A DNA stretch of 64,000 bases, from positions 59,589 to 123,588 of the forward strand of contig DATNOU010000046.1 of NCBI GenBank assembly GCA_035601195.1, written 5' to 3'. The notes beneath the pieces were generated by a model that was given only the letters and a program-made list of their open reading frames with translations, did no database searches and had not been told where the DNA came from. A program made the position numbers and the translations under genes. Shown here one piece after another: positions 8,277-16,129 of this stretch. Position 1 is the first letter of the stretch, and each line of letters begins with the position of its first letter. The DNA is from JAIBJP01 sp035601195. Lineage in GTDB: Bacteria; Actinomycetota; Thermoleophilia; Gaiellales; Gaiellaceae.

Positions 8277-9029
8277 GTGGACGTCGCGCTCGCCGCTTTG
8301 ATCTTCGCTCCTGCGCTCGCGCTCGGGAGTTTTCTGAACGTCGTCGCAGCTCGCCTGCCCGAACGGCGCTCGCTCGTCAAGCCGCGCTCTGCGTGTCCCG
8401 CGTGCGGCTCGGAGATCGCGTGGTACGACAACGTGCCGCTGGTCTCCTACGCGGTCCTGCGTGGTCGCTGCCGCTCTTGCGGAGCCCGCATCGGCTGGCG
8501 CTATCCGGCTGTCGAGCTGGCGACTGCGCTCCTGATCGCAGCCTCATTCCTGCGCTTCGGCCTGTCTGGACGCGCTCTGGTCGCCGCCTACTTCTGCGCT
8601 GCCCTCGTCGTCCTCTCCGCCATCGACGCCGAGCGGCGCATCCTCCCCGACCTCATCGTGCTTCCTTCCTTCGCCGTGGTGCTCGCCGCCAACGTCGCGC
8701 TCGAGCCGGGTCGCACGATCGAGTGGGTTGCCTGCTCGCTCGGAGCCTCGCTCTTCCTCTTCCTCGCTCTCGTCGCCTACCCGAAGGGAATGGGCATGGG
8801 AGACGTGAAGCTGGCGCTCCTGCTCGGCGCCGGGCTGGGGAAGGCGGTCTCCGTGGGGATGATGGTCGGCATGCTCTCCGCCCTCGTCTTCTCGACCCTG
8901 CTCTTCGCCAGGCACGGGCTGGGGGCGCGAAAGATGTTCATCCCGTTCGGACCGTTCCTCGCCTTTGGGGCGCTGGTCGCCCTCTTCGCCGGCGACGCCG
9001 TTCTCTCTGCATATCTGGGCCTCTTCTAA
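8277..9029 (+). CDS. pilD: Prepilin peptidase / N-methyltransferase PilD
   Basis: 250 residues of the A24 family of membrane aspartyl peptidases that cleave prepilins after Gly and methylate the new N-terminus. The N-terminal methyltransferase-type region has GSFLNVVAARLPE and two zinc knuckles, CPAC and CRSC. The catalytic aspartates are in SAIDAERRILPD and in GMGMGDVKLALLLGAGLG. About seven hydrophobic helices follow. The GTG start is dictated by the family N-terminus and by the promoter nine bases upstream. It would process the four or more prepilins in this locus. Confidence 0.93.
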   Translation: MDVALAALIFAPALALGSFLNVVAARLPERRSLVKPRSACPACGSEIAWYDNVPLVSYAVLRGRCRSCGARIGWRYPAVELATALLIAASFLRFGLSGRALVAAYFCAALVVLSAIDAERRILPDLIVLPSFAVVLAANVALEPGRTIEWVACSLGASLFLFLALVAYPKGMGMGDVKLALLLGAGLGKAVSVGMMVGMLSALVFSTLLFARHGLGARKMFIPFGPFLAFGALVALFAGDAVLSAYLGLF

Positions 9030-9043
9030 GACCTTGCTGACCC

Positions 9044-9072
9044 ATCAGGGTGACGCAGGTTTAAGCCGATAC
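9044..9072 (+). promoter_or_regulatory. Candidate sigma-28-like promoter of pilB
   Basis: GCCGATAC (9065-9072) with ATCAGG 15 bases upstream. The 13-base string GCCGATACACCTG is shared exactly with the minus-strand region upstream of pilA. The GTG of pilB begins 11 bases after the element. The -35 is a weak match to CTTTAG. Confidence 0.45.
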
Positions 9073-9082
9073 ACCTGATCAG

Positions 9083-10906
9083 GTGGAGTTCGACGACCTG
9101 CCCAACCTGCGCGGCGTTCCCGCCGAAGGCGAGGAGACCTCGTCCGTTCGGCCGACCCCGCCTCCAGGGGCAGGTATCTCGCCGAACCCGGTCACCCAGC
9201 TGGTCGCCGACCTGCTCGAGACCACCGGCCTGGTTGCACCTGACCGGCTGGCTGCGGCTCGCTCGCGGGCGGGCACCGGGTCGATCGCCGAGGCGCTCGT
9301 CGACGAAGGGCTCGCCCAGCCCGCCGCGGAAACCCCGCCCGCCACCGCGTGGGGCTCGCTGGGGCGGATCCAGGCCGACCACTCGCATCTTCCGACGGTC
9401 GATCTCGCCGCGGAGGGAGTCGACAAGGCTGCCGCCCAGTCCATTCCGACGCACGTGCTCGAACGCGCGGTCGCGATCCCGTACAAGCTGGAGGAGAACC
9501 GGCTCTACGTCGCTGTCGCCGACCCGACGAACGTTCAAGCGATCGACGAGCTGCGCATCGCCACGCGGCACGCGCTCGAGATCGGCGTCGCCCCCCGCGA
9601 GGACATCGAGCTCGAGCTCAAGCGCATCGTCCGCGCCACCGAGGCCTGGGAGCGAGCGGCTCTCGTCGAGGACGAGCTGGATGAGACGGAAGAGAGCGAC
9701 AGCGACGATCTCGAGGCCGATGACGGCGTCTCCGACGCGCCCCTCGTCCGCCTGGTCAACTCGATCATCCTCCAGGCAGCCGAAGACGGCGCCAGCGATC
9801 TCCACTTCGATCCTCAGGACGACGCGCTCGTCGTCCGGCTCCGCATCGACGGCGTCCTGCACGAAGTGCAGCGGATCCCGAAGCGCCTCGCGCCCGGAGT
9901 GACGACCCGCCTCAAGGTCCTCGCGAAACTCGATATCGCCGAGCGGCGCAAGCCGCAGGACGGCCGCATCTCGCTGAACGCGAAGGCCGCCGGGCGTCTT
10001 CTCGACATCCGCGTCGCCGTTCTCCCAACGGTCGAGGGCGAGGGCGTGGTCATGCGCCTCCTCGACAAATCCAAACGGGCCCCGACGCTGACGGAGCTCG
10101 GGCTCTCGGACGAGATGCGCGCGCAGTTCGAGGAGATAATTCGCAAGCCGACCGGTGCCCTGCTCGTCACGGGGCCCACGGGCTCGGGTAAGTCGACGAC
10201 GCTCTACGCGGCGCTGACCGAGATGAATCGGCCCGAGATCAACATCATCACGGTCGAGGACCCGGTCGAATACCGATTGGCCGGCCTGAATCAGATCCAG
10301 GTCAACCCGAAGGCAGGTCTGACGTTCGCCTCGTCCTTGCGCTCGATCCTCCGTTCCGACCCCGATGTCCTGATGGTCGGCGAGATCCGCGACGTGGAGA
10401 CCGCCAAGATCTCCATCGAGGCCGCCCTCACCGGCCACTTCGTTCTCTCGACGCTCCATACGAACGACGCTCCGAGCGCGCTCACTCGTCTGAACGAGAT
10501 GGGGGTCGAGCCCTTCCTCACGGGCTCCGCGGTCACGGCCGTTCTCGCTCAGCGGCTCGTCCGCAAGCTCTGCACGCACTGCGCCGAGATGTACATGGTC
10601 ACCCGGCAGGAGATGCTCGACGCTCGCTTCACGCCCGATCAGGCCGCTGCGGCAGACGGTGTCGGCCTCTATCGCAAGCGAGGCTGTCCAAGGTGCAACC
10701 AGACTGGCTACAAAGGCCGTGTCGGCATCTACCAGCTCATGATCATGTCGGAGGATCTGAGCCGTCTCGCCTCCCAGCACGCAAGCCGCGAGGACATCGA
10801 GCGGGCGGCGCTCGAGGCCGGGATGAAGATGCTCTGGGATGACGGCCTGGCGAAGGTCACGTCGGGGCTGACGTCCCTCGAAGAGCTCGCCCGGGTCGTC
10901 GTATAG
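9083..10906 (+). CDS. pilB: Type IV pilus extension ATPase PilB
   Basis: 607 residues. The N-terminal third contains an MshEN-like domain (residues about 40-190), a fold known in this family to bind c-di-GMP; here it is recognised by position and pattern only. The ATPase core has VTGPTGSGKSTTLYAAL (near residue 363), TVEDPVEYRL, DPDVLMVGEIRDVETA and STLHTNDAPSALTRL. The tetracysteine zinc site characteristic of PilB/GspE is present (CTHC and CPRC). It powers pilin polymerisation with PilC as the platform. The gene ends just before a convergent gene, only seven bases away. Confidence 0.94.
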   Translation: MEFDDLPNLRGVPAEGEETSSVRPTPPPGAGISPNPVTQLVADLLETTGLVAPDRLAAARSRAGTGSIAEALVDEGLAQPAAETPPATAWGSLGRIQADHSHLPTVDLAAEGVDKAAAQSIPTHVLERAVAIPYKLEENRLYVAVADPTNVQAIDELRIATRHALEIGVAPREDIELELKRIVRATEAWERAALVEDELDETEESDSDDLEADDGVSDAPLVRLVNSIILQAAEDGASDLHFDPQDDALVVRLRIDGVLHEVQRIPKRLAPGVTTRLKVLAKLDIAERRKPQDGRISLNAKAAGRLLDIRVAVLPTVEGEGVVMRLLDKSKRAPTLTELGLSDEMRAQFEEIIRKPTGALLVTGPTGSGKSTTLYAALTEMNRPEINIITVEDPVEYRLAGLNQIQVNPKAGLTFASSLRSILRSDPDVLMVGEIRDVETAKISIEAALTGHFVLSTLHTNDAPSALTRLNEMGVEPFLTGSAVTAVLAQRLVRKLCTHCAEMYMVTRQEMLDARFTPDQAAAADGVGLYRKRGCPRCNQTGYKGRVGIYQLMIMSEDLSRLASQHASREDIERAALEAGMKMLWDDGLAKVTSGLTSLEELARVVV

Positions 10907-10910
10907 CCGC

Positions 10911-11114
10911 TTAGCTGATTTCGCAGCCGAGGTACTCGAGTGCGCGCACTGCCTCGGCGATGAAGGCATTCGCTTCCTCGCGGCTGGCGAAGCGATACGG
11001 CCCGGGGCGCAACGGCTCTACGCGCAGGCCGTCCACCGGATAGACGTCGCACTCGATCGCGAAGCCGCCGTTCGCCTGCACGCAGCGGAGCGCGACGATC
11101 TCGCGTCCGTTCAT
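10911..11114 (-). CDS. Small uncharacterised protein
   Basis: 67 residues from the ATG at 11114 (MNGREIVALRCVQANGGFAI). It has a compact mix of strands and helix, with PYRFASREEANAFIAEAVRAL at the C-terminal end. A longer start at a GTG (11174) would add 20 residues but falls inside a perfect 13-bp hairpin. No domain is recognised. It is the last minus-strand gene after the thioredoxin-like gene, convergent with pilB. Confidence 0.5.
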   Translation of the reverse strand: MNGREIVALRCVQANGGFAIECDVYPVDGLRVEPLRPGPYRFASREEANAFIAEAVRALEYLGCEIS

Positions 11115-11166
11115 GCGCGCGGAGCGGCGGTCGAGCTCGTCTCCCGTCAGCGTGTCGACCGCTGGG

Positions 11167-11196
11167 ACGCTCACAGGCCAACCGGCCTGTGAGCGT
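11167..11196. repeat. Perfect 13-bp hairpin
   Basis: ACGCTCACAGGCC (11167-11179) and its exact complement (11184-11196) with a four-base loop. No T-run follows on either strand, so it is not a standard intrinsic terminator. It lies in the leader of the small gene 10911-11114. Confidence 0.7.
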
Positions 11197-11207
11197 GGGG
11201 ACGGGGC

Positions 11208-11233
11208 GCGGGGGAACCGGGAGGTTTCCCCGC
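11208..11233. repeat. GGGGGAACC/GGTTCCCC hairpin repeat, copy 1
   Basis: GCGGGGGAACC, four-base loop, GGTTTCCCCGC: 10 of 11 pairs. Similar hairpins occur at 38846-38864 and 48722-48748. Confidence 0.6.
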
Positions 11234-11262
11234 AACGAAGAAGGGGGTTCGTGGGAACGCTG

Positions 11263-11280
11263 GCGCGTCCAGAATGACAC
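11263..11280 (-). repeat. GTCATTCTGAACGCG dispersed element, copy 1
   Basis: On the minus strand it reads GTGTCATTCTGGACGCGC, 12 to 14 bases shared with copies at 19029, 23421 and 39534. Downstream at 11299-11318 is a short hairpin (GACGCTCA/TGAGCGTC) that includes the stop codon of the thioredoxin-like gene. Confidence 0.5.
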
Positions 11281-11304
11281 GGAGCGAGCGAAGGCGAGCG
11301 ACGC

Positions 11305-11808
11305 TCATCGGTGAGCGTCAGCTGCGGCTTGCGCCACCGACTGGCGGTCCATGTATCCCGCCACGCGGTAGGCGACCCGTGGGCCTCGCGTGAAGACGAG
11401 CGTAGCGGGGGCCTCGCGGACGTCGTACTCGGCTGCAAGCGCCGCGACCTGTTGGTTCTTGGTCACGTTCAGGGCGAGGAAGCCCGCCTTCGCCGCAAGG
11501 GCGCCGGCTCGGGTCTCGCGGGCCTGGATCGTGTCGTAATCGTCGCCGGGCGCGTAGAAGAGGACGACGACCACCGAGTGCTTACGGAGCGCACCCTCGA
11601 GCGGCGACACCTGCGGGCTCGGCTTCTTGGCCGGCTTCGAAGGCTTCTGGGTCTTGGTGTTCTGCTTGGCCGCGATTCGTGCTGCCACCGCATCCGCATT
11701 GCTCGTCTCCGGAGCACTCCGGGTCGTCGCAAAGGCACCGATGCCCAGGCCGAGAATGCCCAGGATGGCAACGGGAAGAAGTACGCGCAGCCGCAGCTGA
11801 GACACCAT
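11305..11808 (-). CDS. Membrane-anchored thioredoxin-like protein without CXXC
   Basis: 167 residues from the ATG at 11808. A single N-terminal membrane helix (VLLPVAILGILGLGIGAFA) is followed by a Lys/Pro-rich linker and a C-terminal domain. That domain has the thioredoxin pattern VVVLFYAPGDDYDT, LNVTKNQQVAALAAEYDV and the cis-Pro motif REAPATLVF. The active-site CXXC is replaced by residues without Cys, so redox activity is unlikely. Longer upstream reading would pass through the pilA terminator, which argues against an earlier start. It follows pilA and may be a pilus accessory factor; this is inference. Confidence 0.65.
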   Translation of the reverse strand: MVSQLRLRVLLPVAILGILGLGIGAFATTRSAPETSNADAVAARIAAKQNTKTQKPSKPAKKPSPQVSPLEGALRKHSVVVVLFYAPGDDYDTIQARETRAGALAAKAGFLALNVTKNQQVAALAAEYDVREAPATLVFTRGPRVAYRVAGYMDRQSVAQAAADAHR

Positions 11809-11846
11809 GCCTTTCCTATCGGCATCCAGACCTTTCCGCTTAACAA

Positions 11847-11874
11847 GAAAGGGCGCGGTCTCCCGCGCCCTTTC
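11847..11874 (-). terminator. Rho-independent terminator after pilA
   Basis: A 12-bp stem GAAAGGGCGCGG/CCGCGCCCTTTC with a four-base loop, followed on the minus strand by TTGTT. It would end most pilA transcripts before the thioredoxin-like gene, a usual way to make the major pilin mRNA abundant. Confidence 0.8.
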
Positions 11875-11895
11875 GAGCAAGAGGCTGAGCCTGAA

Positions 11896-12282
11896 CTAGC
11901 AGGCGCCCGACGTGATGTCGGCCGCAGGGCCGCCCTTCTTGTACGTGTTCTGGCCGACCGTGCTCTGGATGCAGTACGACGTGCCGGTGGCACGAACGAC
12001 GGTGACGTTCTTGATCCCCTGGTCGTACGAGGCCTTGAGGACCGCGGACGTGAGGGCCGAGTACGTGTTGTGGTCGGCGTAGAACGCCTCCACACCCGGG
12101 ATGGCGGCGCGAACGTCCGCCTGTGCGGCGGACTTCTCGGCGCGTCCCCGGAAGCTGAGATACGACGGGATCGCGATTGCGAGCAGGATCCCGATGATGA
12201 TGATCACGACAAGGAGCTCGATGAGGGTGAAGCCCCCCTGACTCTCCTTCTGCGTGACCCGCTTGCTGAGCCTCTGAATCAT
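11896..12282 (-). CDS. pilA: Major type IV pilin PilA
   Basis: 128 residues with an ideal class III signal: KESQGG|FTLIELLVVIIIIGILLAIAIPSYL, cleaved after Gly, Glu at +5, conserved Pro in the kinked helix. The short globular domain has two Cys (in SYCIQST and the C-terminal SGAC) that can close the D-region loop. A strong Shine-Dalgarno, AAAGGAGG, lies upstream. The size, own promoter and own terminator suggest this is the main pilin. Confidence 0.92.
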   Translation of the reverse strand: MIQRLSKRVTQKESQGGFTLIELLVVIIIIGILLAIAIPSYLSFRGRAEKSAAQADVRAAIPGVEAFYADHNTYSALTSAVLKASYDQGIKNVTVVRATGTSYCIQSTVGQNTYKKGGPAADITSGAC

Positions 12283-12334
12283 GAGCGGACTTCCTCCTTT
12301 GATCGAGCTAAGGCGTGCGGTGGCTCACGCAGGT

Positions 12335-12363
12335 GTATCGGCCTTTGGAGCGTCGACTGAGTC
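12335..12363 (-). promoter_or_regulatory. Candidate sigma-28-like promoter of pilA
   Basis: Minus-strand GCCGATAC (12342-12335), sharing GCCGATACACCTG with the pilB promoter. The upstream hexamer at 15-base spacing is GACTCA, a weak -35. The predicted leader is about 45 bases and carries the strong pilA Shine-Dalgarno. Confidence 0.5.
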
Positions 12364-12390
12364 CCCTCGAACGGGGGATCTTGCAGGGCC

Positions 12391-12419
12391 CTTTAGAAGA
12401 AGGCGGCCGCTGCCGATGA
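12391..12419 (+). promoter_or_regulatory. Sigma-28-like promoter of second pilT operon
   Basis: CTTTAG (12391-12396), exactly 15 bases, then GCCGATGA (12412-12419). This repeats the pilD promoter architecture with one -10 mismatch. The pilT ATG follows 19 bases later, with AAGGGA as ribosome binding site. Confidence 0.6.
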
Positions 12420-12437
12420 GTCGGACGAAGGGAGCTC

Positions 12438-13580
12438 ATGGAAGCGTCTCGGCCCGACACTGCCACTTTTTCGATCGACGACCTGCTCGAGCACATGGTC
12501 GCGCTCAGCGCGTCCGATTTGCACGTGTCGACCGGCTCCGCACCGGTGATCAGGCTCAACGGCCGGTTGCAGAGGATCGAAGAGTTTCCGCGGCTGACGC
12601 CGGACGACACCCAGCGCCTCCTCTACCGCATCCTCTCGACCGAGCAGCAGAAGCACCTCGAGATCAAGCGGCAGATCGACGTCTCTCATTCGATCCCGGG
12701 GCTCGCGCGCTTCCGGGTCAACGTCTATTTCCAGCGCGAGAGCCTGGGCGCCGCTTTCCGGATGATCCCCACGGAGCTGAAGACGCTGGAGGATCTCGGT
12801 CTCCCCGCCCAGCTTCACGAGCTGGCCAAGAAGCCGCGCGGGCTCGTGCTGGTGACCGGCCCGACCGGCTCGGGTAAGTCGACCACCCTCGCAGCCGTCA
12901 TCGACGAGATCAACCGGTCGCGAGACGACCACATCATGACGATCGAGGATCCGATCGAGTTCCTCCACCGTCACAAGGGCTGCCTCGTGAATCAGCGAGA
13001 GATCGGCCCCGATGCCACGAGCTTCGGCGAGGCGCTTCGCGGCGCGCTCCGCCAGGACCCGGACGTGATTCTGCTGGGGGAGATGCGCGACCTCGAGACG
13101 ATCTCGACCGCCCTGACGGCGGCCGAGACCGGGCATCTCGTCTTCGCGACCCTCCACACGCAGGACGCGCCGTCCACGATCGACCGCCTGATCGACGTCT
13201 TCCCCGCCGCCCAGCAGGAGCAGGTCCGCGTTCAGATTGCCTCGACTCTTCAGGGAATCGTCACGCAGACCCTCGTGCCGACGGTCGACGGCAAAGGCCG
13301 TGTCGCCGCCTGCGAGATCCTCCTGCCCGACGACGCCGTGCGGAACCTGATTCGGCAGGCGAAGGTCGAGCAGATCTATTCGGTTATGCAGACCGGCTCG
13401 AACAAGGGCATGCAGACGCTGGAGCAGGCTTTCGTGGAGCTCGTCAGCCGCGGGATCATCACGCAGGAGACCGCGCTGGCACGCTCGAGCCGACCCGACC
13501 AGCTACTCGGGCTGCTGCAGCGAGCCGGGATCGCCACCGTCGAGGCCCCCCAGGGGGGCCTGCGGGTCGCAGGGGGCTAG
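12438..13580 (+). CDS. pilT: Type IV pilus retraction ATPase PilT, paralogue 2
   Basis: 380 residues with all canonical PilT features: Walker A GPTGSGKST (141-149), IEDPIEFLH, the signature LLGEMRDLETI, STLHT-type His box (FATLHTQDAPSTIDRLIDVFP), and the retraction signature AVRNLIRQAK near the C-terminus. It differs widely from paralogue 1 in its N-terminus and tail. It heads the pilT-pilM-pilN-pilO-pilP cluster and is probably the main retraction motor. Confidence 0.94.
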   Translation: MEASRPDTATFSIDDLLEHMVALSASDLHVSTGSAPVIRLNGRLQRIEEFPRLTPDDTQRLLYRILSTEQQKHLEIKRQIDVSHSIPGLARFRVNVYFQRESLGAAFRMIPTELKTLEDLGLPAQLHELAKKPRGLVLVTGPTGSGKSTTLAAVIDEINRSRDDHIMTIEDPIEFLHRHKGCLVNQREIGPDATSFGEALRGALRQDPDVILLGEMRDLETISTALTAAETGHLVFATLHTQDAPSTIDRLIDVFPAAQQEQVRVQIASTLQGIVTQTLVPTVDGKGRVAACEILLPDDAVRNLIRQAKVEQIYSVMQTGSNKGMQTLEQAFVELVSRGIITQETALARSSRPDQLLGLLQRAGIATVEAPQGGLRVAGG

Positions 13581-13587
13581 GCGGCAA

Positions 13588-14643
13588 ATGGCGCGGCAGA
13601 TCGTGGGACTGAAGATCGGGGCCTCGCAGCTTTCGGCAGCCTGCGTAGAGGTCAACGGCTCGGCGAAGCTGTTGCGGGTCGCTCGCGAGCCGATTCCACG
13701 CGGGATCGTCCTCGGCGGCGAGGTGCGCGACATCGTCGCGCTCGCCAACGAGCTCAAGGCCTTCTTCAAGAAGCACAAGCTGCCGAAGCGGGCGGTGCGA
13801 GTCGGGATCGCGAACAACCGCATCGGCGTCCGGACGATCGAGGTAACGGGGATCGAAGATCCGAAGCAGCTCGCCAACGCGGTGCGCTTCCGGGCGCAGG
13901 AAGCTCTACCGATTCCTGTCGACCAGGCCGTGCTCGACTTCCAGGTGTTGTCGGAGACGGTCGAGGACGGAGTCAGCAAGAAGCGCGTCCTCCTGGTGGT
14001 CGCCTACCGCGAGCTCGTCGACTCGTTCGCGATCGCGTGCAAGCAGGCCGGACTTCGTCTCGTCGGCGTCGACCTCGAGGCTTTCGCTCTTCTCCGGGCC
14101 CTCACGCCGCCGCTCGAGCTTCCGGGCGAGCGGAGCGCCCTCGTTGCGTTGACGATCGGCGCGGAGCGCACGACCCTCGGCGTGTCGGACGGCAACGCGT
14201 GCGAGTTCGCTCGCGTTATCGAGTGGGGCGGGACGTCCCTGACGGTCGCGCTGGCCCGGGCGCTCGACATCGAGCCGGAAGCCGCCGAGATCCTGAAGAC
14301 GCAGCTCTCCCTCGACGGCGGCACGGTTCCGGACGGCTTGACGCCCGACCAGGCCGCCACCGCCCGCGAAGCCTTGCTCGCTGCCCTGCAGGGTTTCTCG
14401 CGCGAGTTGCTCTCCTCGCTCCAGTTCTACCAGGGCCAGCCAGATTCGCTTGGCATCCGCGAGGTCGTCCTCGCGGGTGGCACCTCGCTCCTCCAGGGCC
14501 TCGCACCGGCCCTCTCGAGCCTCGTCGGAGTTTCCGTCCGCGTGGGCGACCCGCTGGTGGGCGTCTCCGTAGGCAAGAAGCTCCGGGGCGGGACGCCAGA
14601 TCCCTCGCTTGCCGTTCCGATCGGTCTCGGCATGGCGCTCTGA
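13588..14643 (+). CDS. pilM: Type IV pilus assembly protein PilM
   Basis: 351 residues of the actin-like ATPase fold that binds PilN at the inner face of the membrane. The phosphate loops are visible as VGLKIGASQLSAACVEV at the start and VLAGGTSLLQGLAPALSSLVG near the end, and the NAVRFRAQEALPIPVDQAVLDF segment is typical of PilM. It starts eight bases after pilT. Confidence 0.9.
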   Translation: MARQIVGLKIGASQLSAACVEVNGSAKLLRVAREPIPRGIVLGGEVRDIVALANELKAFFKKHKLPKRAVRVGIANNRIGVRTIEVTGIEDPKQLANAVRFRAQEALPIPVDQAVLDFQVLSETVEDGVSKKRVLLVVAYRELVDSFAIACKQAGLRLVGVDLEAFALLRALTPPLELPGERSALVALTIGAERTTLGVSDGNACEFARVIEWGGTSLTVALARALDIEPEAAEILKTQLSLDGGTVPDGLTPDQAATAREALLAALQGFSRELLSSLQFYQGQPDSLGIREVVLAGGTSLLQGLAPALSSLVGVSVRVGDPLVGVSVGKKLRGGTPDPSLAVPIGLGMAL

Positions 14644-14657
14644 AGGTGAGCTGATCC

Positions 14658-15482
14658 ATGGTCGACATGCACAAGGAGATCAAGCTCTCCGACCTCTTCA
14701 AGCGAGGGTCGAAGGACTCGGGCGACGGCCAGAACGGGGACGCGCCGAAGCCTCCAAAGAAGGTGAAGCCGCCCAAGGAGCCAAAGCGGCGGAAGGAGCC
14801 CAAGCAGAAGGCTCCGAACGCCGCCGCTCTGACGGAGCACGAGGCGCCCCCGCCGGCCGACATCCCGCTCATGCGGGCCTTCAACCTGCTCCCGCGCGAG
14901 GAAGCTCGCACGGTCAAGGAGGGCGCTTCCAGCCCGGTTCCCCAAGTGCTCGTCGCGCTCGCGGGTGTCCTCGTCTTCGCGGTGCTCGCGGCCTTCTACC
15001 TCATGGCCGGCACCGATGTGACGGCGAAGCAGGGCCAGGTCGAGGATCTCCGCGCCGAGCTCGCCGCCTACCAGGCGACGGCGCAGCAGCAGCAGCCGTC
15101 CGTCGAGGACAAGTCGGCCGCGCTCGCGAATGAGCGTGTCGGTCGCACCAACGCCCTCGCCGCCGCTCTCGGAAAGCGTCTCGCGTGGGACCGCCTGCTT
15201 AGTGAGATCGCCCTCGTTATTCCCGACGAGGTCAGCGTCTCGCAGATTCAGGGGAGCTCCCCGGCCGCCGCGGCGACTGCCGCGTCCGCCGACGGGTCTC
15301 CCGTCACGAATCTCACCATCATCGGGACGACGGCCGACCAGGCCAGTGTCGCCGAGTTCATGGCTCGACTTTCGGTGGTCCGTCAACTGACGGCCGTGAG
15401 ACTAGAAGCGGCCAGCGAGTCGCCGAATGACCCGACACGAGTCGCGTTCACCATCACGGGAACGCTGAGGCTCGGATCGTGA
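14658..15482 (+). CDS. pilN: Type IV pilus assembly protein PilN
   Basis: 274 residues. The cytoplasmic N-terminus is long and Lys/Pro-rich (about 75 residues), and ends with the PilM-binding motif IPLMRAFNLLPRE; this INLLP-type motif is diagnostic. A single membrane helix (VLVALAGVLVFAVLAAFYLMA) and a coiled coil follow, then a ferredoxin-like domain. The extended N-terminus is longer than in diderm PilN. It overlaps pilO by four bases. Confidence 0.87.
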   Translation: MVDMHKEIKLSDLFKRGSKDSGDGQNGDAPKPPKKVKPPKEPKRRKEPKQKAPNAAALTEHEAPPPADIPLMRAFNLLPREEARTVKEGASSPVPQVLVALAGVLVFAVLAAFYLMAGTDVTAKQGQVEDLRAELAAYQATAQQQQPSVEDKSAALANERVGRTNALAAALGKRLAWDRLLSEIALVIPDEVSVSQIQGSSPAAAATAASADGSPVTNLTIIGTTADQASVAEFMARLSVVRQLTAVRLEAASESPNDPTRVAFTITGTLRLGS

Positions 15483-16129
15483 AGAAGCAAATGCCACTGT
15501 GGCCGGTCTTCGCGGGAGCGCTCTTGATCGTCACGCTCGTCGCCTACTTCGTCCTCATCCGGCCGAAGCGCGCTGAGGCTGGACGGCTAGGCGACCAGAT
15601 CGCGAAGCTGGAGACGGACATCAGCGCCGCGAAACTGGCCGCCCGTCCGAAGGAAGCCGACTCGAAGCTCAAGGTCGCCGACCTCTTCGAGCTGGCCAAC
15701 GCGATGCCGGACCGCGACGACATGCCCGGGATCATCCTGGAACTGAACTCGACCGCAGCAGCCGCAGGCGTCAGGTTCAAGGCGATAGCACCCCAGGCCC
15801 CGGTGCTCCAGGAGGGCTACCGCGTGATCCCGATCAGCCTCACCTTCGAGGGCAACTACTACGATCTGACCGACTTCCTGTTCCGGATGCGGAACCTCGT
15901 CTCGGTTGACGAGGGGAAGCTTTCGGCCTCCGGCCGCTTCTTCACTCTCGACACGCTCGACATGCACGAGGCGGATCTCCCGCAGATCGAGGCCGCCCTC
16001 GTCGTCTCGGCCTATGTCTACGACCCGAACGCCCACTCGACGACCCCCGTGCCCGTGCCGGTCCCCACTACCACGACTGGAACGACCACCGCGCCGCCTG
16101 GCTCGTCGGCCGCCGGAGGACTTCCTTAA
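15479..16129 (+). CDS. pilO: Type IV pilus assembly protein PilO
   Basis: 216 residues beginning at a GTG inside the pilN stop. One membrane helix (VFAGALLIVTLVAYFVLI) is followed by a coiled coil (GRLGDQIAKLETDISAAK) and a ferredoxin-like domain (VIPISLTFEGNYYDLTDFLFRM), the standard PilO layout. A Thr/Pro-rich C-terminal tail is added. It pairs with PilN to form the alignment scaffold. Confidence 0.87.
   Translation: MKKQMPLWPVFAGALLIVTLVAYFVLIRPKRAEAGRLGDQIAKLETDISAAKLAARPKEADSKLKVADLFELANAMPDRDDMPGIILELNSTAAAAGVRFKAIAPQAPVLQEGYRVIPISLTFEGNYYDLTDFLFRMRNLVSVDEGKLSASGRFFTLDTLDMHEADLPQIEAALVVSAYVYDPNAHSTTPVPVPVPTTTTGTTTAPPGSSAAGGLP

Noticed and set aside
11809..11880. A longer N-terminus for the thioredoxin-like protein
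   Set aside because: The extra 24 codons read through the pilA terminator hairpin.
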